A stretch of DNA of 64,000 nt from Micromonospora sp. NBC_01740 (GTDB lineage: Bacteria > Actinomycetota > Actinomycetes > Mycobacteriales > Micromonosporaceae), in NCBI RefSeq assembly GCF_035920365.1, contig NZ_CP109150.1, positions 1,736,001 through 1,800,000 on the forward strand. The letters run 5' to 3'. The notes beneath the pieces are model-generated. The model saw only the letters and a program-made list of their open reading frames with translations, was not told the origin of the DNA and did no database searches. Shown one piece after another: positions 1-8,758 of the stretch. The position numbers were made by a program, and so were the translations under genes. Position 1 is the first letter of the stretch, and every line of letters starts with the position of its first letter.

Positions 1-2994
1 GCGTCCACGGACAACGTCGGGGTCACCGGCTACGACGTGTACGCCAACGGCGCGCTGCGCGGCAGCGTCAACGGCTCCACGCTGACGTACACCGACAGCC
101 AGCCGAACAGCGCCACGGTCTCGTACCACGTCCGGGCCAGGGACGCCGCCGGCAACCAGTCGGCGAACAGCAACACCGTGACCCGGACCGGCACCGGCAA
201 CCCGCCGGTCGGCACCAACCTGGCGGTCGGCAAGCCGATCACCGCCTCCGGGCACGTGCACACGTTCGTGGCCACCAACGCCAACGACAACAACGTGGCC
301 ACCTACTGGGAGGGCAGCGGCAACCCGAGCACGCTGACCGTGCAGCTCGGCGCCAACGCCAGCCTCAGCCAGGTCGTGCTGAAGCTGAACCCCGACTCCG
401 CCTGGGGGGCGCGTACCCAGAACATCACCGTCCTCGGGCGGGACCAGGGCTCCTCGACCTTCACCACCCTGGTCGGCGCGGCGAACTACGCCTTCAGCCC
501 GGCCAGCGGCAACACGGTGACCATCCCGGTCTCCGGCGCGGCGGCCGACGTGCGGCTCTCGATCGCCTCGAACACCGGCGCCCCGGCCGGTCAGATCGCC
601 GAGTTCCAGGTCATCGGCACCCCGGCGCCGAACCCGGACCTGACCGTGACCGGCATGTCGTTCAGCCCGTCCGCGCCCGTGGAGACGAGCACCGTCACGC
701 TCTCGGCCACCGTCCGCAACGCCGGCTCGGCGGCCTCCGGCGCCACCAACGTCAACTTCTACCTCGGCACCAACCGGGTGGGCACCGCGCCGGTCGGCGG
801 CCTGGCGGCCGGCGCCTCGGCCACGGTCACCGCCAACATCGGCAACCGGGACGCGGGCAGCTATCCGCTGAGCGCGAAGGTCGACGAGTCGAACACCGTC
901 GTCGAGCAGGACGACACCAACAACAGCTACACCAACCCGAGTCCGCTGGTGGTCAGCCCGGTCGCCAGCTCCGACCTGGTCGCCGCCGCGGTCGCCTGGT
1001 CGCCGGGCACCCCGGCGGCCGGCAACACGGTCACCTTCTCGGTGTCGATCCGCAACGCCGGCAGCGTGGCCTCCGCGTCGGGCGCGCACGGCATCACGCT
1101 CACCGTGCTCAACGAGGCGGGCACGGTCGTGCGTACGCTGACCGGCTCGTACTCCGGGGTGATCAACGCCGGGGCCACCGTCGGCCCGGTCAACCTGGGC
1201 ACCTGGACGGCCGCGAACGGCAAGTACACCGTCCGGGTGGTGCTCGCGGCCGACGGCAACGAGCTGCCGGTCAAGCAGGGCAACAACACCAGCGACCGGG
1301 CGCTCTTCGTGGGGCGCGGCGCCAACATGCCGTACGACATGTACGAGGCCGAGGACGGCGTGGTCGGCGGCGGCGCCAGCGTCGTCGGGCCGAACCGGAC
1401 CGTCGGCGACCTCGCCGGTGAGGCGTCCGGCCGGCGGGCGGTGACCCTCAACTCGACCGGCAGCTACGTCGAGTGGACCACCCGGGCCAGCACCAACACC
1501 CTGGTCACCCGCTTCTCCATCCCGGACGCCCCGGGCGGCGGCGGGATCAACTCGACGCTGAACGTCTACGTCAACGGCGCGTTCCACAAGGCCATCGACC
1601 TGACGTCCCGGTACGCCTGGCTCTACGGCAACGAGGCCAGCCCGGGCAACTCGCCGAGCGCGGGCGGACCGCGGCACATCTACGACGAGGCCAACGTCAT
1701 GCTCAACTCGACCGTGCCGGCGGGCAGCCGGATCCGTCTCCAGAAGGACCCGGCCAACACCACCACGTACGCGATCGACTTCATCAACACCGAGCAGGTG
1801 GCGCCGATCGCGAACCCGGACCCGGCGCGCTACGCCACGCCGACCGGCTTCACCCACTCCGACGTGCAGAACGCCCTGGACCGGGTGCGGATGGACACCA
1901 CCGGCAACCTCGTCGGGGTGTACCTGCCCGCCGGCAACTACTCCACCGCGTCGAAGTTCCAGGTGTACGGCAAGGCGGTCAAGGTGACCGGCGCCGGCCC
2001 CTGGTACACCCGGTTCAACGCGCCCTCCGGCCAGGACAACACCGACATCGGCTTCCGGGCCGAGAACTCGGCGGCCGGATCGTCGTTCGCGAACTTCGCC
2101 TACTTCGGCAACTACACCTCGCGGATCGACGGGCCGGGCAAGGTGTTCGACTTCTCCAACGTGTCGAACATCGTGATCGACAACATCTGGAACGAGCACA
2201 TGGTGTGCCTCTACTGGGGCGCGAACACCGACCACATGACGATCAAGAACTCCCGGATCCGGAACATGTTCGCCGACGGCATCAACATGACCAACGGGAG
2301 CACCAACAACCTGGTCAGCAACAACGACGCCCGGGCCACCGGCGACGACAGCTTCGCGCTGTTCTCGGCGATCGACGCGGGCGGCGCCGACATGAAGGAC
2401 AACGTCTACGAGAACCTGACCTCGACGCTGACCTGGCGGGCCGCCGGTGTCGCCGTCTACGGCGGCTACGGCAACACGTTCCGCAACATCTACATCGCGG
2501 ACACGCTCGTCTACTCCGGCATCACCATCAGCTCGCTCGACTTCGGCTACCCGATGAACGGCTTCGGGGCGAGCCCGCCCACCCGGTTCGAGAACATCTC
2601 GATCGTCCGGGCCGGTGGGCACTTCTGGGGCGCGCAGACCTTCCCGGCGATCTGGGTCTTCTCCGCCTCGAAGGTGTTCCAGGGCATCCGGGTCAGCGAC
2701 GTCGACATCGTCGATCCGACCTACAGCGGCATCATGTTCCAGACCAACTACGTCGGCGGGCAGCCGCAGTTCCCGGTCACCGACACGGTCTTCACCAACG
2801 TCTCCATCAGCGGAGCCCGCAAGAGCGGTGACGCGTACGACGCGAAGTCCGGCTTCGGCATCTGGGCCAACCCGATGCCGGAGACGGGGCAGGGCCCGGC
2901 CGTCGGGTCGGTCACCTTCAACAACCTGCGGCTGAGCAACAACGCGGTGGACATCCAGAACACCACCACGACGTTCACCATCAACCGCAACTGA
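1..2994 (+). CDS. Secreted multidomain alpha-1,3-glucanase-like beta-helix enzyme (GH87 type), 3' part
   Basis: The reading frame is open from base 1, so the start and signal peptide lie outside the window; 997 residues are visible. Order seen: end of a fibronectin type III repeat (to about residue 60), an F5/8-type discoidin domain (about 68-205, starting NLAVGKPITASG), two CARDB repeats (about 215-435), a CBM6/35-like sandwich (about 445-600) and a right-handed beta-helix (about 615-997). The helix carries FADGIN and GDDSF, giving Asp759, Asp782 and Asp783. The 23/24-residue spacing equals that of the catalytic Asp trio I recall for Paenibacillus GH87 alpha-1,3-glucanase. It is probably exported and cuts alpha-1,3-glucan (mutan, fungal wall) or a similar polysaccharide. 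A different beta-helix glycanase remains possible. Confidence 0.8.
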   Translation, partial: ASTDNVGVTGYDVYANGALRGSVNGSTLTYTDSQPNSATVSYHVRARDAAGNQSANSNTVTRTGTGNPPVGTNLAVGKPITASGHVHTFVATNANDNNVATYWEGSGNPSTLTVQLGANASLSQVVLKLNPDSAWGARTQNITVLGRDQGSSTFTTLVGAANYAFSPASGNTVTIPVSGAAADVRLSIASNTGAPAGQIAEFQVIGTPAPNPDLTVTGMSFSPSAPVETSTVTLSATVRNAGSAASGATNVNFYLGTNRVGTAPVGGLAAGASATVTANIGNRDAGSYPLSAKVDESNTVVEQDDTNNSYTNPSPLVVSPVASSDLVAAAVAWSPGTPAAGNTVTFSVSIRNAGSVASASGAHGITLTVLNEAGTVVRTLTGSYSGVINAGATVGPVNLGTWTAANGKYTVRVVLAADGNELPVKQGNNTSDRALFVGRGANMPYDMYEAEDGVVGGGASVVGPNRTVGDLAGEASGRRAVTLNSTGSYVEWTTRASTNTLVTRFSIPDAPGGGGINSTLNVYVNGAFHKAIDLTSRYAWLYGNEASPGNSPSAGGPRHIYDEANVMLNSTVPAGSRIRLQKDPANTTTYAIDFINTEQVAPIANPDPARYATPTGFTHSDVQNALDRVRMDTTGNLVGVYLPAGNYSTASKFQVYGKAVKVTGAGPWYTRFNAPSGQDNTDIGFRAENSAAGSSFANFAYFGNYTSRIDGPGKVFDFSNVSNIVIDNIWNEHMVCLYWGANTDHMTIKNSRIRNMFADGINMTNGSTNNLVSNNDARATGDDSFALFSAIDAGGADMKDNVYENLTSTLTWRAAGVAVYGGYGNTFRNIYIADTLVYSGITISSLDFGYPMNGFGASPPTRFENISIVRAGGHFWGAQTFPAIWVFSASKVFQGIRVSDVDIVDPTYSGIMFQTNYVGGQPQFPVTDTVFTNVSISGARKSGDAYDAKSGFGIWANPMPETGQGPAVGSVTFNNLRLSNNAVDIQNTTTTFTINRN

Positions 2995-3027
2995 CCCACC
3001 CCGGTCGCCCGGGCGGCGGCCGGTCCA

Positions 3028-3071
3028 CCGGGCGGTGCGGCCACTCGACACCGAGTGGCGGCACCGCCCGG
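3028..3071. terminator. Large hairpin between convergent genes
   Basis: Two 20-base arms (3028-3047 and 3052-3071) pair with one mismatch around an ACAC loop. They lie between the stop codons of the glucanase gene and the crotonase gene that faces it. There is no T tract, as is common in actinomycetes. It probably acts as a bidirectional terminator. Confidence 0.75.
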
Positions 3072-3093
3072 CCCGTCGAGATGTCCCGCCCGG

Positions 3094-3858
3094 TCAGTCG
3101 GCCGGGTCGCCGTGCCGACCGGCGCCGGCGGCGAACCGGGCCGCCCCGGCCGCCGCGTCGGCGGCCAGCGAGGCCATCCCGTACGCCAGTTCGCCCGCCA
3201 TGGCCTCCGGCTCGGGCCGGCCGGCGCCGGCGAGCAGCGCCGCCCGGTCGTTGCGCAGGCAGGTCTGCGGGTGCCGGGCGATCTCGGCGGCCAGCCGCTC
3301 GGCCGCCGCCCGGGACTCACCCGGCGCGACCAGCCGGTTGACCAGGCCCATGGCGTACGCCTCCTCGGCCGGCACCGGCCGCCCCGTGAGGATCAGGTCC
3401 ATCGCCCGGCTCTCGCCGATCAGCCGGGGCAGCCGGACCGTGCCCCCGTCGATCAGCGGCACCCCCCAGCGGCGGCAGAAAACCCCGAGCACCGCGTCGG
3501 CTTCGGCGACCCGCAGGTCGCACCAGAGCGCCAGCTCCAGCCCGCCGGCCACCGCGTGACCGGAGATCGCGGCGATCACCGGCTTGCTGAGCGTCATCCG
3601 GGTCGGACCCATCGGGCCGTCCCCCTGCGCCTCGACCCGGTTGCCGCTCGGGGTGGCGATGGCCTTCAGGTCGGCCCCGGCGCAGAACGTGCCGCCGGCA
3701 CCCCAGAGCACGGCCACCGCCGCGTCGGGGTCGGCCTCGAAGGCGCGGAACGCGTCGGCCAGCGCCCGTGCCATCGGCCCGTCGACCGCGTTGCGGGCCG
3801 CCGGGCGGTCCAGGATCACCGTGGTCACCGCCGCGGCGCGTTCGACGCGTACGCCCAT
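3094..3858 (-). CDS. Enoyl-CoA hydratase/isomerase (crotonase) family protein
   Basis: A 254-residue protein of normal crotonase length. It has the CoA-binding/oxyanion segment GTFCAGADLKA and the central GHAVAGGLELALWCDLRVAE helix typical of enoyl-CoA hydratases. It should act on acyl-CoA thioesters in the cytosol, but the substrate cannot be read from sequence. The ATG start gives the family-typical N terminus MGVRVER; upstream extension of the frame is Arg-rich and not protein-like. The next gene downstream is an exporter on the same strand, 40 bp away on the 5' side. Confidence 0.85.
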   Translation of the reverse strand: MGVRVERAAAVTTVILDRPAARNAVDGPMARALADAFRAFEADPDAAVAVLWGAGGTFCAGADLKAIATPSGNRVEAQGDGPMGPTRMTLSKPVIAAISGHAVAGGLELALWCDLRVAEADAVLGVFCRRWGVPLIDGGTVRLPRLIGESRAMDLILTGRPVPAEEAYAMGLVNRLVAPGESRAAAERLAAEIARHPQTCLRNDRAALLAGAGRPEPEAMAGELAYGMASLAADAAAGAARFAAGAGRHGDPAD

Positions 3859-3898
3859 GCCGACAGCATGCCCCCGGCGGTGCCGGCGGCGCCAGGCG

Positions 3899-4816
3899 TC
3901 AGGGCGCGGCGGGCCGCTCCCGGCGGACCAGGGTGGCGCCCAGCGCGGCGCCGACCACGCAGGCCACCCCCGCCGCCTGCGGCCAGGCCAGCAGCTCGCC
4001 GAGCAGAACCAGCCCGACCAGCGCCCCGATCGCCGGCTCCAGGCTGAGCAGGACCGCGAAGACCCGGGCCGGCATCCGGCGCAGCGCCGCCATCTCCGCC
4101 GAGTACGGCAGCACCGACGACAGCAGCGCCACCGCCGCGCCCAGCGCGAGGGTCCACGGGTCGAGCAGCGCCGCACCGCTGCCGGCGACCCCGAACGGCA
4201 GCACGGCCAGCGCGGCGACGGCCATCCCCAGCGCGAGGCCCCGGCTGCCCGGCACCCGGGCGCTGACCGCCTTGCCGAGCAGCACGTAGCCGGCCCAGCC
4301 GACCGCGACGGCCACGCAGCACAGCAGCCCCAGCCGGTCCATCCCCGTCCCGCCGAGCCCGCTGATCAGCAGCACGCCGCCGCCGGCCAGCGCCGCCCAC
4401 GCCACGTCGGCGAGCCGGCGGCTGCCGGCGAGCGACACCAGCAGCGGCCCGGCGAAGCCGATGGTGACCGCGACGCCCAGCGGCACCCGGTGCAGGGCCG
4501 CGTAGAAGGCGAGGTTCATGACCGCCAGGGCCAGCCCGAACGCCCCGACCAGACCGGCGGTACGCCAGCCCAGGCGCAGCCCCGGCCGGACCAGGACCAG
4601 CAGGATGAGCGCGGCGAAGCCGAGCCGCAGCGTGGTGGTGCCGCCGGCGCTGGCGCTGCCGAAGAGCTGCTTGGCGACGGCCGCCCCGACCTGGGTGGAG
4701 AGCATGCCCAGCAGCATCAGCAGCGGGGGCGGCACGGCCCGGGGCTGCCCCAGCGCGACGCTCAGTCGGCTCGCCGGTCGACCGGCCGGCAGCGGGCGGG
4801 AGGAGAGTGCGTACAC
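3899..4816 (-). CDS. EamA-family (RhtA-like) inner-membrane exporter
   Basis: About 305 residues with ten hydrophobic segments in two EamA repeats. The opening helix LLGMLSTQVGAAVAKQLF and the segment SVLPYSAEMAALRRMP match RhtA-like threonine/homoserine exporters. The likely role is efflux of amino acids or related small metabolites. The start is uncertain: GTG at 4816 gives the family-like length, while GTG 4735 and ATG 4717 are alternatives. None has a clear ribosome-binding site. It is followed by the crotonase gene on the same strand. Confidence 0.75.
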   Translation of the reverse strand: MYALSSRPLPAGRPASRLSVALGQPRAVPPPLLMLLGMLSTQVGAAVAKQLFGSASAGGTTTLRLGFAALILLVLVRPGLRLGWRTAGLVGAFGLALAVMNLAFYAALHRVPLGVAVTIGFAGPLLVSLAGSRRLADVAWAALAGGGVLLISGLGGTGMDRLGLLCCVAVAVGWAGYVLLGKAVSARVPGSRGLALGMAVAALAVLPFGVAGSGAALLDPWTLALGAAVALLSSVLPYSAEMAALRRMPARVFAVLLSLEPAIGALVGLVLLGELLAWPQAAGVACVVGAALGATLVRRERPAAP

Positions 4817-4982
4817 CCGGACCACAGTGGTCGTGGACGGTGCGGCCCGCGACCGGATTTCCACGCCCGCCGACCTCGGTGGGGACGTCCCGTTACGGGC
4901 CGGTGGGGGCGCGACCACGTACCGCTGCGGATCCGTCACCGCCGACCGGTTTGCGGGGGCTCCTGCCGGGAAGTCGGTACGG

Positions 4983-5834
4983 GTGCGAGCACTCTTGACG
5001 AAGATCGAGCAGGCATCCGGTCTGGACCGGGTCGGCGACCGGTTGCAGCGTGCCGTCCAGGCCACCCTCCGACCGCAGCGGGTCCGCGACCTGCTGCACG
5101 GCGTCTGGCTGGGCCATCCGCTGCACCCGGCGATGGTGCAGGTGCCGGTGGGCGCGTGGATCAGCACGGCGGTGCTGGACCTGATGCCGGGGCAGCGCCG
5201 GGCCGCCGCCACGCTGTGCGCGGTGGGCACCGTCAGTGCCCTCCCGGCTGCGGTCACCGGCCTCAACGACTGGGCGGCACTGGCTCGTGACCAGCGCCGG
5301 ATCGGCCTGGTGCACGCCGCGTCCAACAGCGTCGGCCTGGCGTTCTACGCCGGCTCGGTGGCCGCCCGGATGACCGGTCGGCACAACCTCGGCCGTACGC
5401 TCGGCTTCCTCGGGCTCGGCGCCGCCAGCATGGGGGCCTACCTCGGCGGGCACCTGGCGTACAAGCAGGGCGCGCAGGTCAACCAGAGCATCTCCGAGCT
5501 GCACCGGATGAGCGACGGCTGGCACTCGATCGCGGACATGGCTGCCCTGCCGGAGCGCACGCTGATCACCCGGGACGTCGACGACGTCTCGGTGATCCTC
5601 TACCGGCACGGCGACGAGGTCACCGTGATGCTGGAGCGCTGCCCGCACCAGAGCGGCCCGCTGGGCGAGGGCGAGGTGCGCGAGATCGACGGGCACGACT
5701 GCGTGGTCTGCCCGTGGCACGGCAGCGCGTTCCGCCTCAACGGCGGCGAGGTCGTGCACGGCCCCTCCGGCAACGACCAGCAGATCCTGCCGACCCGCGT
5801 CGTCGACGGCGTCCTGGAGACCCGTCTGCCCTGA
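4983..5834 (+). CDS. DUF2231 membrane domain fused to a Rieske 2Fe-2S domain
   Basis: A 283-residue protein. The N-terminal part (about 30-150) contains HGVWLGHPLHPAMVQVPVGAW and several membrane spans typical of DUF2231. The C-terminal part has the two Rieske cluster motifs, C-x-H in RCPHQSGPLG and C-x-x-H in VCPWHGSAF, so it should bind a 2Fe-2S cluster and transfer electrons at the membrane. The partner is unknown. GTG at 4983 was chosen because it follows a weak GGGAAG and gives the short basic N terminus usual in the family. It is divergent from the EamA gene. Confidence 0.8.
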   Translation: MRALLTKIEQASGLDRVGDRLQRAVQATLRPQRVRDLLHGVWLGHPLHPAMVQVPVGAWISTAVLDLMPGQRRAAATLCAVGTVSALPAAVTGLNDWAALARDQRRIGLVHAASNSVGLAFYAGSVAARMTGRHNLGRTLGFLGLGAASMGAYLGGHLAYKQGAQVNQSISELHRMSDGWHSIADMAALPERTLITRDVDDVSVILYRHGDEVTVMLERCPHQSGPLGEGEVREIDGHDCVVCPWHGSAFRLNGGEVVHGPSGNDQQILPTRVVDGVLETRLP

Positions 5835-5866
5835 CCGGCGCCCGGCGGCCTCTCGGCCCCCGGGAG

Positions 5867-7141
5867 TCAGGGGCGGCGGTGGCGGCCGATCGCCGTGTCG
5901 TGGGACGAATCCGCACGGGTCCGGCCGTGGCCGGTCGGAACGCTGTCGTGGGTACCGGTCCCCGTGCCCCGGTCGACTCCGATCGCGCTGCCGCGTGGGG
6001 TGGTGCGGATGTCCCGGTGACCCGTGCCGCGCCTGGCCGTGGTGGTGCCGCGCGCGGTGCTGCCCCGACGGGCGGCGGCCGTGGTCCGGGCCGCGCCGGC
6101 CGGTACGTGGGCCGGGCGGCGGCGCAGGCCCAGGACCGCGCCGATCTGCGCGCCGACGATGCTCGCCACCGCCAGGACGGCGGAGACCGCGAGGGGCCGG
6201 TTCACCCGGTCGGGCTCGCCGGCGCGGGCGGCGCCCACCGTCACCGTCGGGGCCTGACCGGCGTCCCTCTCCGCCGGGGGCGGCACCGGGGCCTCGGCAG
6301 CCGGCGGGGGCGGCGTGGCCCGCTCGGGAGCGACCTTCCCAGGTGCCGGCTGCGGGGCCGGCCGGGCGGGCGCGGGTGGGGTCGGGCGGGCGACGAGGCG
6401 GCCGGTCGCGTGCCGGCGGGCACCCCGGTCCTCTGCGTCCCCGGGCAGCCTCAACAGCTGACCCGGGTGGATCCGGTCGGGGTCGCCGAGCCGGTTCAGC
6501 TCGGCCAACTCCCGGTAGTCGGCGAATTCGTCCAGGTAGCGCTGGGCGACCGCGCCCAGGTGGTCGCCCCGGGCCACCCGGTAGACCGCCACACCGTCGT
6601 CCGAGGCGGATGAGGTCACGGGAGCGGACGAGGCGACCGGGGTGGACCAGGTGTGCGCGGCCGGACCCGGCCAGGCGGCCTCCGCAACCGTCCGCGCGGC
6701 TGCGGGCGGTGCCGCCGGCAGGGCGTACGGGCCGGCGACCGCCGCCGCCGCACTCGCCGCCGGGCTGGCCGCGAGGACCAGCGCGACCGAACCGACCAGC
6801 GCGGCGGCGGCCCGTTGCTGGCGACTCATCCCCGGCAGTCGGGGCGCCGGCCGGCGCAGCGCCTGCGCGCAGAGTTCGACCAGGACGGAGAAGGCGAACG
6901 TGGCCCAGCCGAACCAGCCGGCCAGCGCCAGCGCCCGCAGGAAGAGCCGCCCGTCGTCCCGGCTGGTCAGCGTCGAACCGATCTCCGCGACGCTGGGCAG
7001 GTGGTCGGGCAGCGGGTTGCCGGCGAGGGCGAGCAGCGCCACCGGCGCGCCGACCAGCACCGCGCAGAGCACGACGAGCGCGCCGAACCCGGTCAGGATG
7101 CGTCCGGTCCGCCGTACGACGGAACGCCCCGATGCGGCCAT
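5867..7141 (-). CDS. LysM-domain membrane protein at the end of the Tad operon
   Basis: A 424-residue protein. It has two N-terminal hydrophobic segments (about 12-40 and 68-92), another at 110-135, then a LysM-like domain reading YRVARGDHLGAVAQRY and ending HPGQLLRLPG. A Pro/Ala-rich linker and one more membrane span (AVSAVLAVASIVGAQIGAVLGL) follow, with a long Thr/Arg-rich tail. LysM binds peptidoglycan, so it could anchor the pilus machinery to the wall. A strong ribosome-binding site (GGAAGGGAAG) precedes the ATG. It is the last gene of the minus-strand pilus operon. Confidence 0.75.
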   Translation of the reverse strand: MAASGRSVVRRTGRILTGFGALVVLCAVLVGAPVALLALAGNPLPDHLPSVAEIGSTLTSRDDGRLFLRALALAGWFGWATFAFSVLVELCAQALRRPAPRLPGMSRQQRAAAALVGSVALVLAASPAASAAAAVAGPYALPAAPPAAARTVAEAAWPGPAAHTWSTPVASSAPVTSSASDDGVAVYRVARGDHLGAVAQRYLDEFADYRELAELNRLGDPDRIHPGQLLRLPGDAEDRGARRHATGRLVARPTPPAPARPAPQPAPGKVAPERATPPPPAAEAPVPPPAERDAGQAPTVTVGAARAGEPDRVNRPLAVSAVLAVASIVGAQIGAVLGLRRRPAHVPAGAARTTAAARRGSTARGTTTARRGTGHRDIRTTPRGSAIGVDRGTGTGTHDSVPTGHGRTRADSSHDTAIGRHRRP

Positions 7142-7156
7142 GGCTGCCTTCCCTTC

Positions 7157-7588
7157 CTACGGTGCCCCGGTGAGCGGCCGCGCGGTCGCCTCACCGGAGA
7201 CGGTGACGGTCTCGTCGAAGCCGAGCAGGCCGAGCATGGATCTGCGGTGCGTGACGGTGACGCGTACCCGGACCCGGGTCTCCCCGTCGACGACCGGGAA
7301 GCTGACGGTGTGGCCGGCGGCGCCGGCGGCGGCGAGGTAACCGGCGACGGCCCGGCGGGCCTGGGGGCGGTCGATCCGGGTCGGCCCGCCCTCGATGGCG
7401 GTGGCCCGGTCGATGGCCTGGCCGCCGGCGCGGGCGGCCTCGGCCGCGAGGTTGTCGGCCCGCTGCAACGTGCGCAGCTGACCCGCGCCGTCGAAGGCCA
7501 GGCCGATGACGGAGAGGACGCCGACCATCGCCACCGCGAGGAAGATGCTGACCCGGCCCTGGTCGTGCCGACCGGCCACGGCGGTCAT
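7157..7588 (-). CDS. TadG-like pilus assembly protein
   Basis: A 143-residue protein beginning with a basic stretch and one membrane helix (VSIFLAVAMVGVLSVIGLAFDGAGQL), followed by an alanine-rich extracytoplasmic part. This is the TadE/TadG pseudopilin arrangement used in Tad (tight adherence) pili. It overlaps the upstream TadE-like gene by four bases (ATGA), suggesting translational coupling. Confidence 0.75.
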   Translation of the reverse strand: MTAVAGRHDQGRVSIFLAVAMVGVLSVIGLAFDGAGQLRTLQRADNLAAEAARAGGQAIDRATAIEGGPTRIDRPQARRAVAGYLAAAGAAGHTVSFPVVDGETRVRVRVTVTHRRSMLGLLGFDETVTVSGEATARPLTGAP

Positions 7589-8064
7589 CCCCGGCTCCGG
7601 TAGCGGTCCAGCGGCGACGTGAAGTTCGCCGACACGCGCTTGCCGGCGGGCATCCCCGGCAGGACGGACAGGTGCAGGTCCCCGTAGGAGACGGTGCAGG
7701 CGACCCGGACGGTGACCGAGGCGTCCTGCCCGGCCGGGCTGCGGAACGCCGCGTCGAAGCTGGTGGGGGCGCCGCGTACCGCGCCGCTGAACGTCACCTC
7801 GGGAGTGCCGGCGCAGTTCAGGCCGCGCCAGTCGAGCTGCCGGCGGGCCGCGTCCCGGGCCTCGGCGCGGGCGGTGCGGGCGTCCCGGGAGATCGAGGCG
7901 GCGCGGGCGGCGTCGTGGGCGGCGGCGTCGATCGCCTCGGCCGCCACGGCGGTACGCCCGGCGACGCCGGCCAGCACGATCAGGGCGATGAACGCCGGGG
8001 CGAGCACCGCCACCTCGATCGAGACCGAGCCCCGCTCGGCGGTACGGCTCACGGCGCGGTCCAC
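7585..8064 (-). CDS. TadE-family pseudopilin
   Basis: A 159-residue protein. The RGSVSIEVAVLAPAFIALIVLAG segment is the TadE signature: a charged residue and Glu at the start of a membrane helix, as in type IV pilin-like processing sites. The rest is an alanine-rich stalk and a small external domain with two Cys. It overlaps TadE-like neighbours on both sides, consistent with one transcript and a minor-pilin role in the Tad apparatus. Confidence 0.8.
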   Translation of the reverse strand: MDRAVSRTAERGSVSIEVAVLAPAFIALIVLAGVAGRTAVAAEAIDAAAHDAARAASISRDARTARAEARDAARRQLDWRGLNCAGTPEVTFSGAVRGAPTSFDAAFRSPAGQDASVTVRVACTVSYGDLHLSVLPGMPAGKRVSANFTSPLDRYRSRG

Positions 8065-8513
8065 CGTTCCACGGTCCCGTGCGCGGACTGGTGCACCGGG
8101 AAGGTGACCCCGGGTACGACCGACAGGGACCGCCCGCGCACCGTGCAGGTCACCTCGGTCGCGGTGGTCTCGCAGCTCGGTGCGGGATCCTTCCAGCCGA
8201 CCAGCCAGCCGCCCGAGGCTTTCAGGAACCGGACGGCCCGCGCCTCACCGGCCCCGGGCGGCGCCTGGTGCAGCCGCTGCGCGTTGACCGCGCTCTGCGC
8301 GGCGTTGAGCGCGGTGGAGCGGGCGACGAACCAGGCCGCTGCCTGGATCGAGGCGAAGAGCAGTAGCAGGATCACCGGCATCACCACCGCCAGCTCGACC
8401 GGGTTGGCCCCCCGGTCGACCCCGCCGGCCACGAGCCGCCGGGCGGCAGCCAGGGCGGTACGCCGGGCGACGGTGGCCGCCCGGCGTACCGGGGTGGGGT
8501 CTGCTCGGCGCAC
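8049..8513 (-). CDS. TadE-like pseudopilin
   Basis: A 154-residue protein starting with GTG. After a basic N terminus comes GANPVELAVVMPVILLLLFASIQAAAWFVARSTALN in pieces recognisable as a TadE pilin-like helix with conserved Glu. The exterior part has two Cys (SCETT, VTCTV). It overlaps the next TadE gene by 16 bases. It is probably a minor component of the Flp/Tad pilus. Confidence 0.8.
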   Translation of the reverse strand: MRRADPTPVRRAATVARRTALAAARRLVAGGVDRGANPVELAVVMPVILLLLFASIQAAAWFVARSTALNAAQSAVNAQRLHQAPPGAGEARAVRFLKASGGWLVGWKDPAPSCETTATEVTCTVRGRSLSVVPGVTFPVHQSAHGTVERWTAP

Positions 8514-8522
8514 GGCCCGGCG

Positions 8523-8732
8523 CTACTTCGGGTTCGGGTCCTGGTGGGTCGGGATGTTGTCCATCCAGTCGTTGGCGGCGCCGAGGGCGGCGGCGGTGAC
8601 CGCCATCGCGACGGCGACCAGACCGAAGATGATCACTGCGGTCGGTACGGGGCTGTCGCCCCGCTCCCCGTCCTCGCGCAGCTCGGCCAGGCGTGTCGAC
8701 ACGACGACGTGCAGTCGGGTGATGACGGACAT
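8523..8732 (-). CDS. Small Flp-like membrane protein of the Tad locus
   Basis: A 69-residue protein with one hydrophobic helix (PVPTAVIIFGLVAVAMAVTAAAL) after the charged segment LREDGERGDS. Size, single helix and place between TadE and TadC genes suggest a Flp pilin or a small membrane partner. The canonical Flp motif (G/E-Y before the helix) is absent, so the pilin assignment is inference. The ATG at 8732 has a good GAAGGAG ribosome-binding site. The abundance expected of a major pilin could be checked by RNA or proteomics. Confidence 0.65.
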   Translation of the reverse strand: MSVITRLHVVVSTRLAELREDGERGDSPVPTAVIIFGLVAVAMAVTAAALGAANDWMDNIPTHQDPNPK

Positions 8733-8758
8733 GACGTGCTCCTTCTCTCGGGGGCGGA

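Noticed and set aside
1473..2831. Long plus-strand frame inside the glucanase gene
   Set aside because: Arg/Pro/Gln-rich shadow of the real frame, without domains.
3055..4047. Plus-strand frame over the crotonase and exporter genes
   Set aside because: Shadow in GC-rich DNA; the minus-strand frames carry family motifs.
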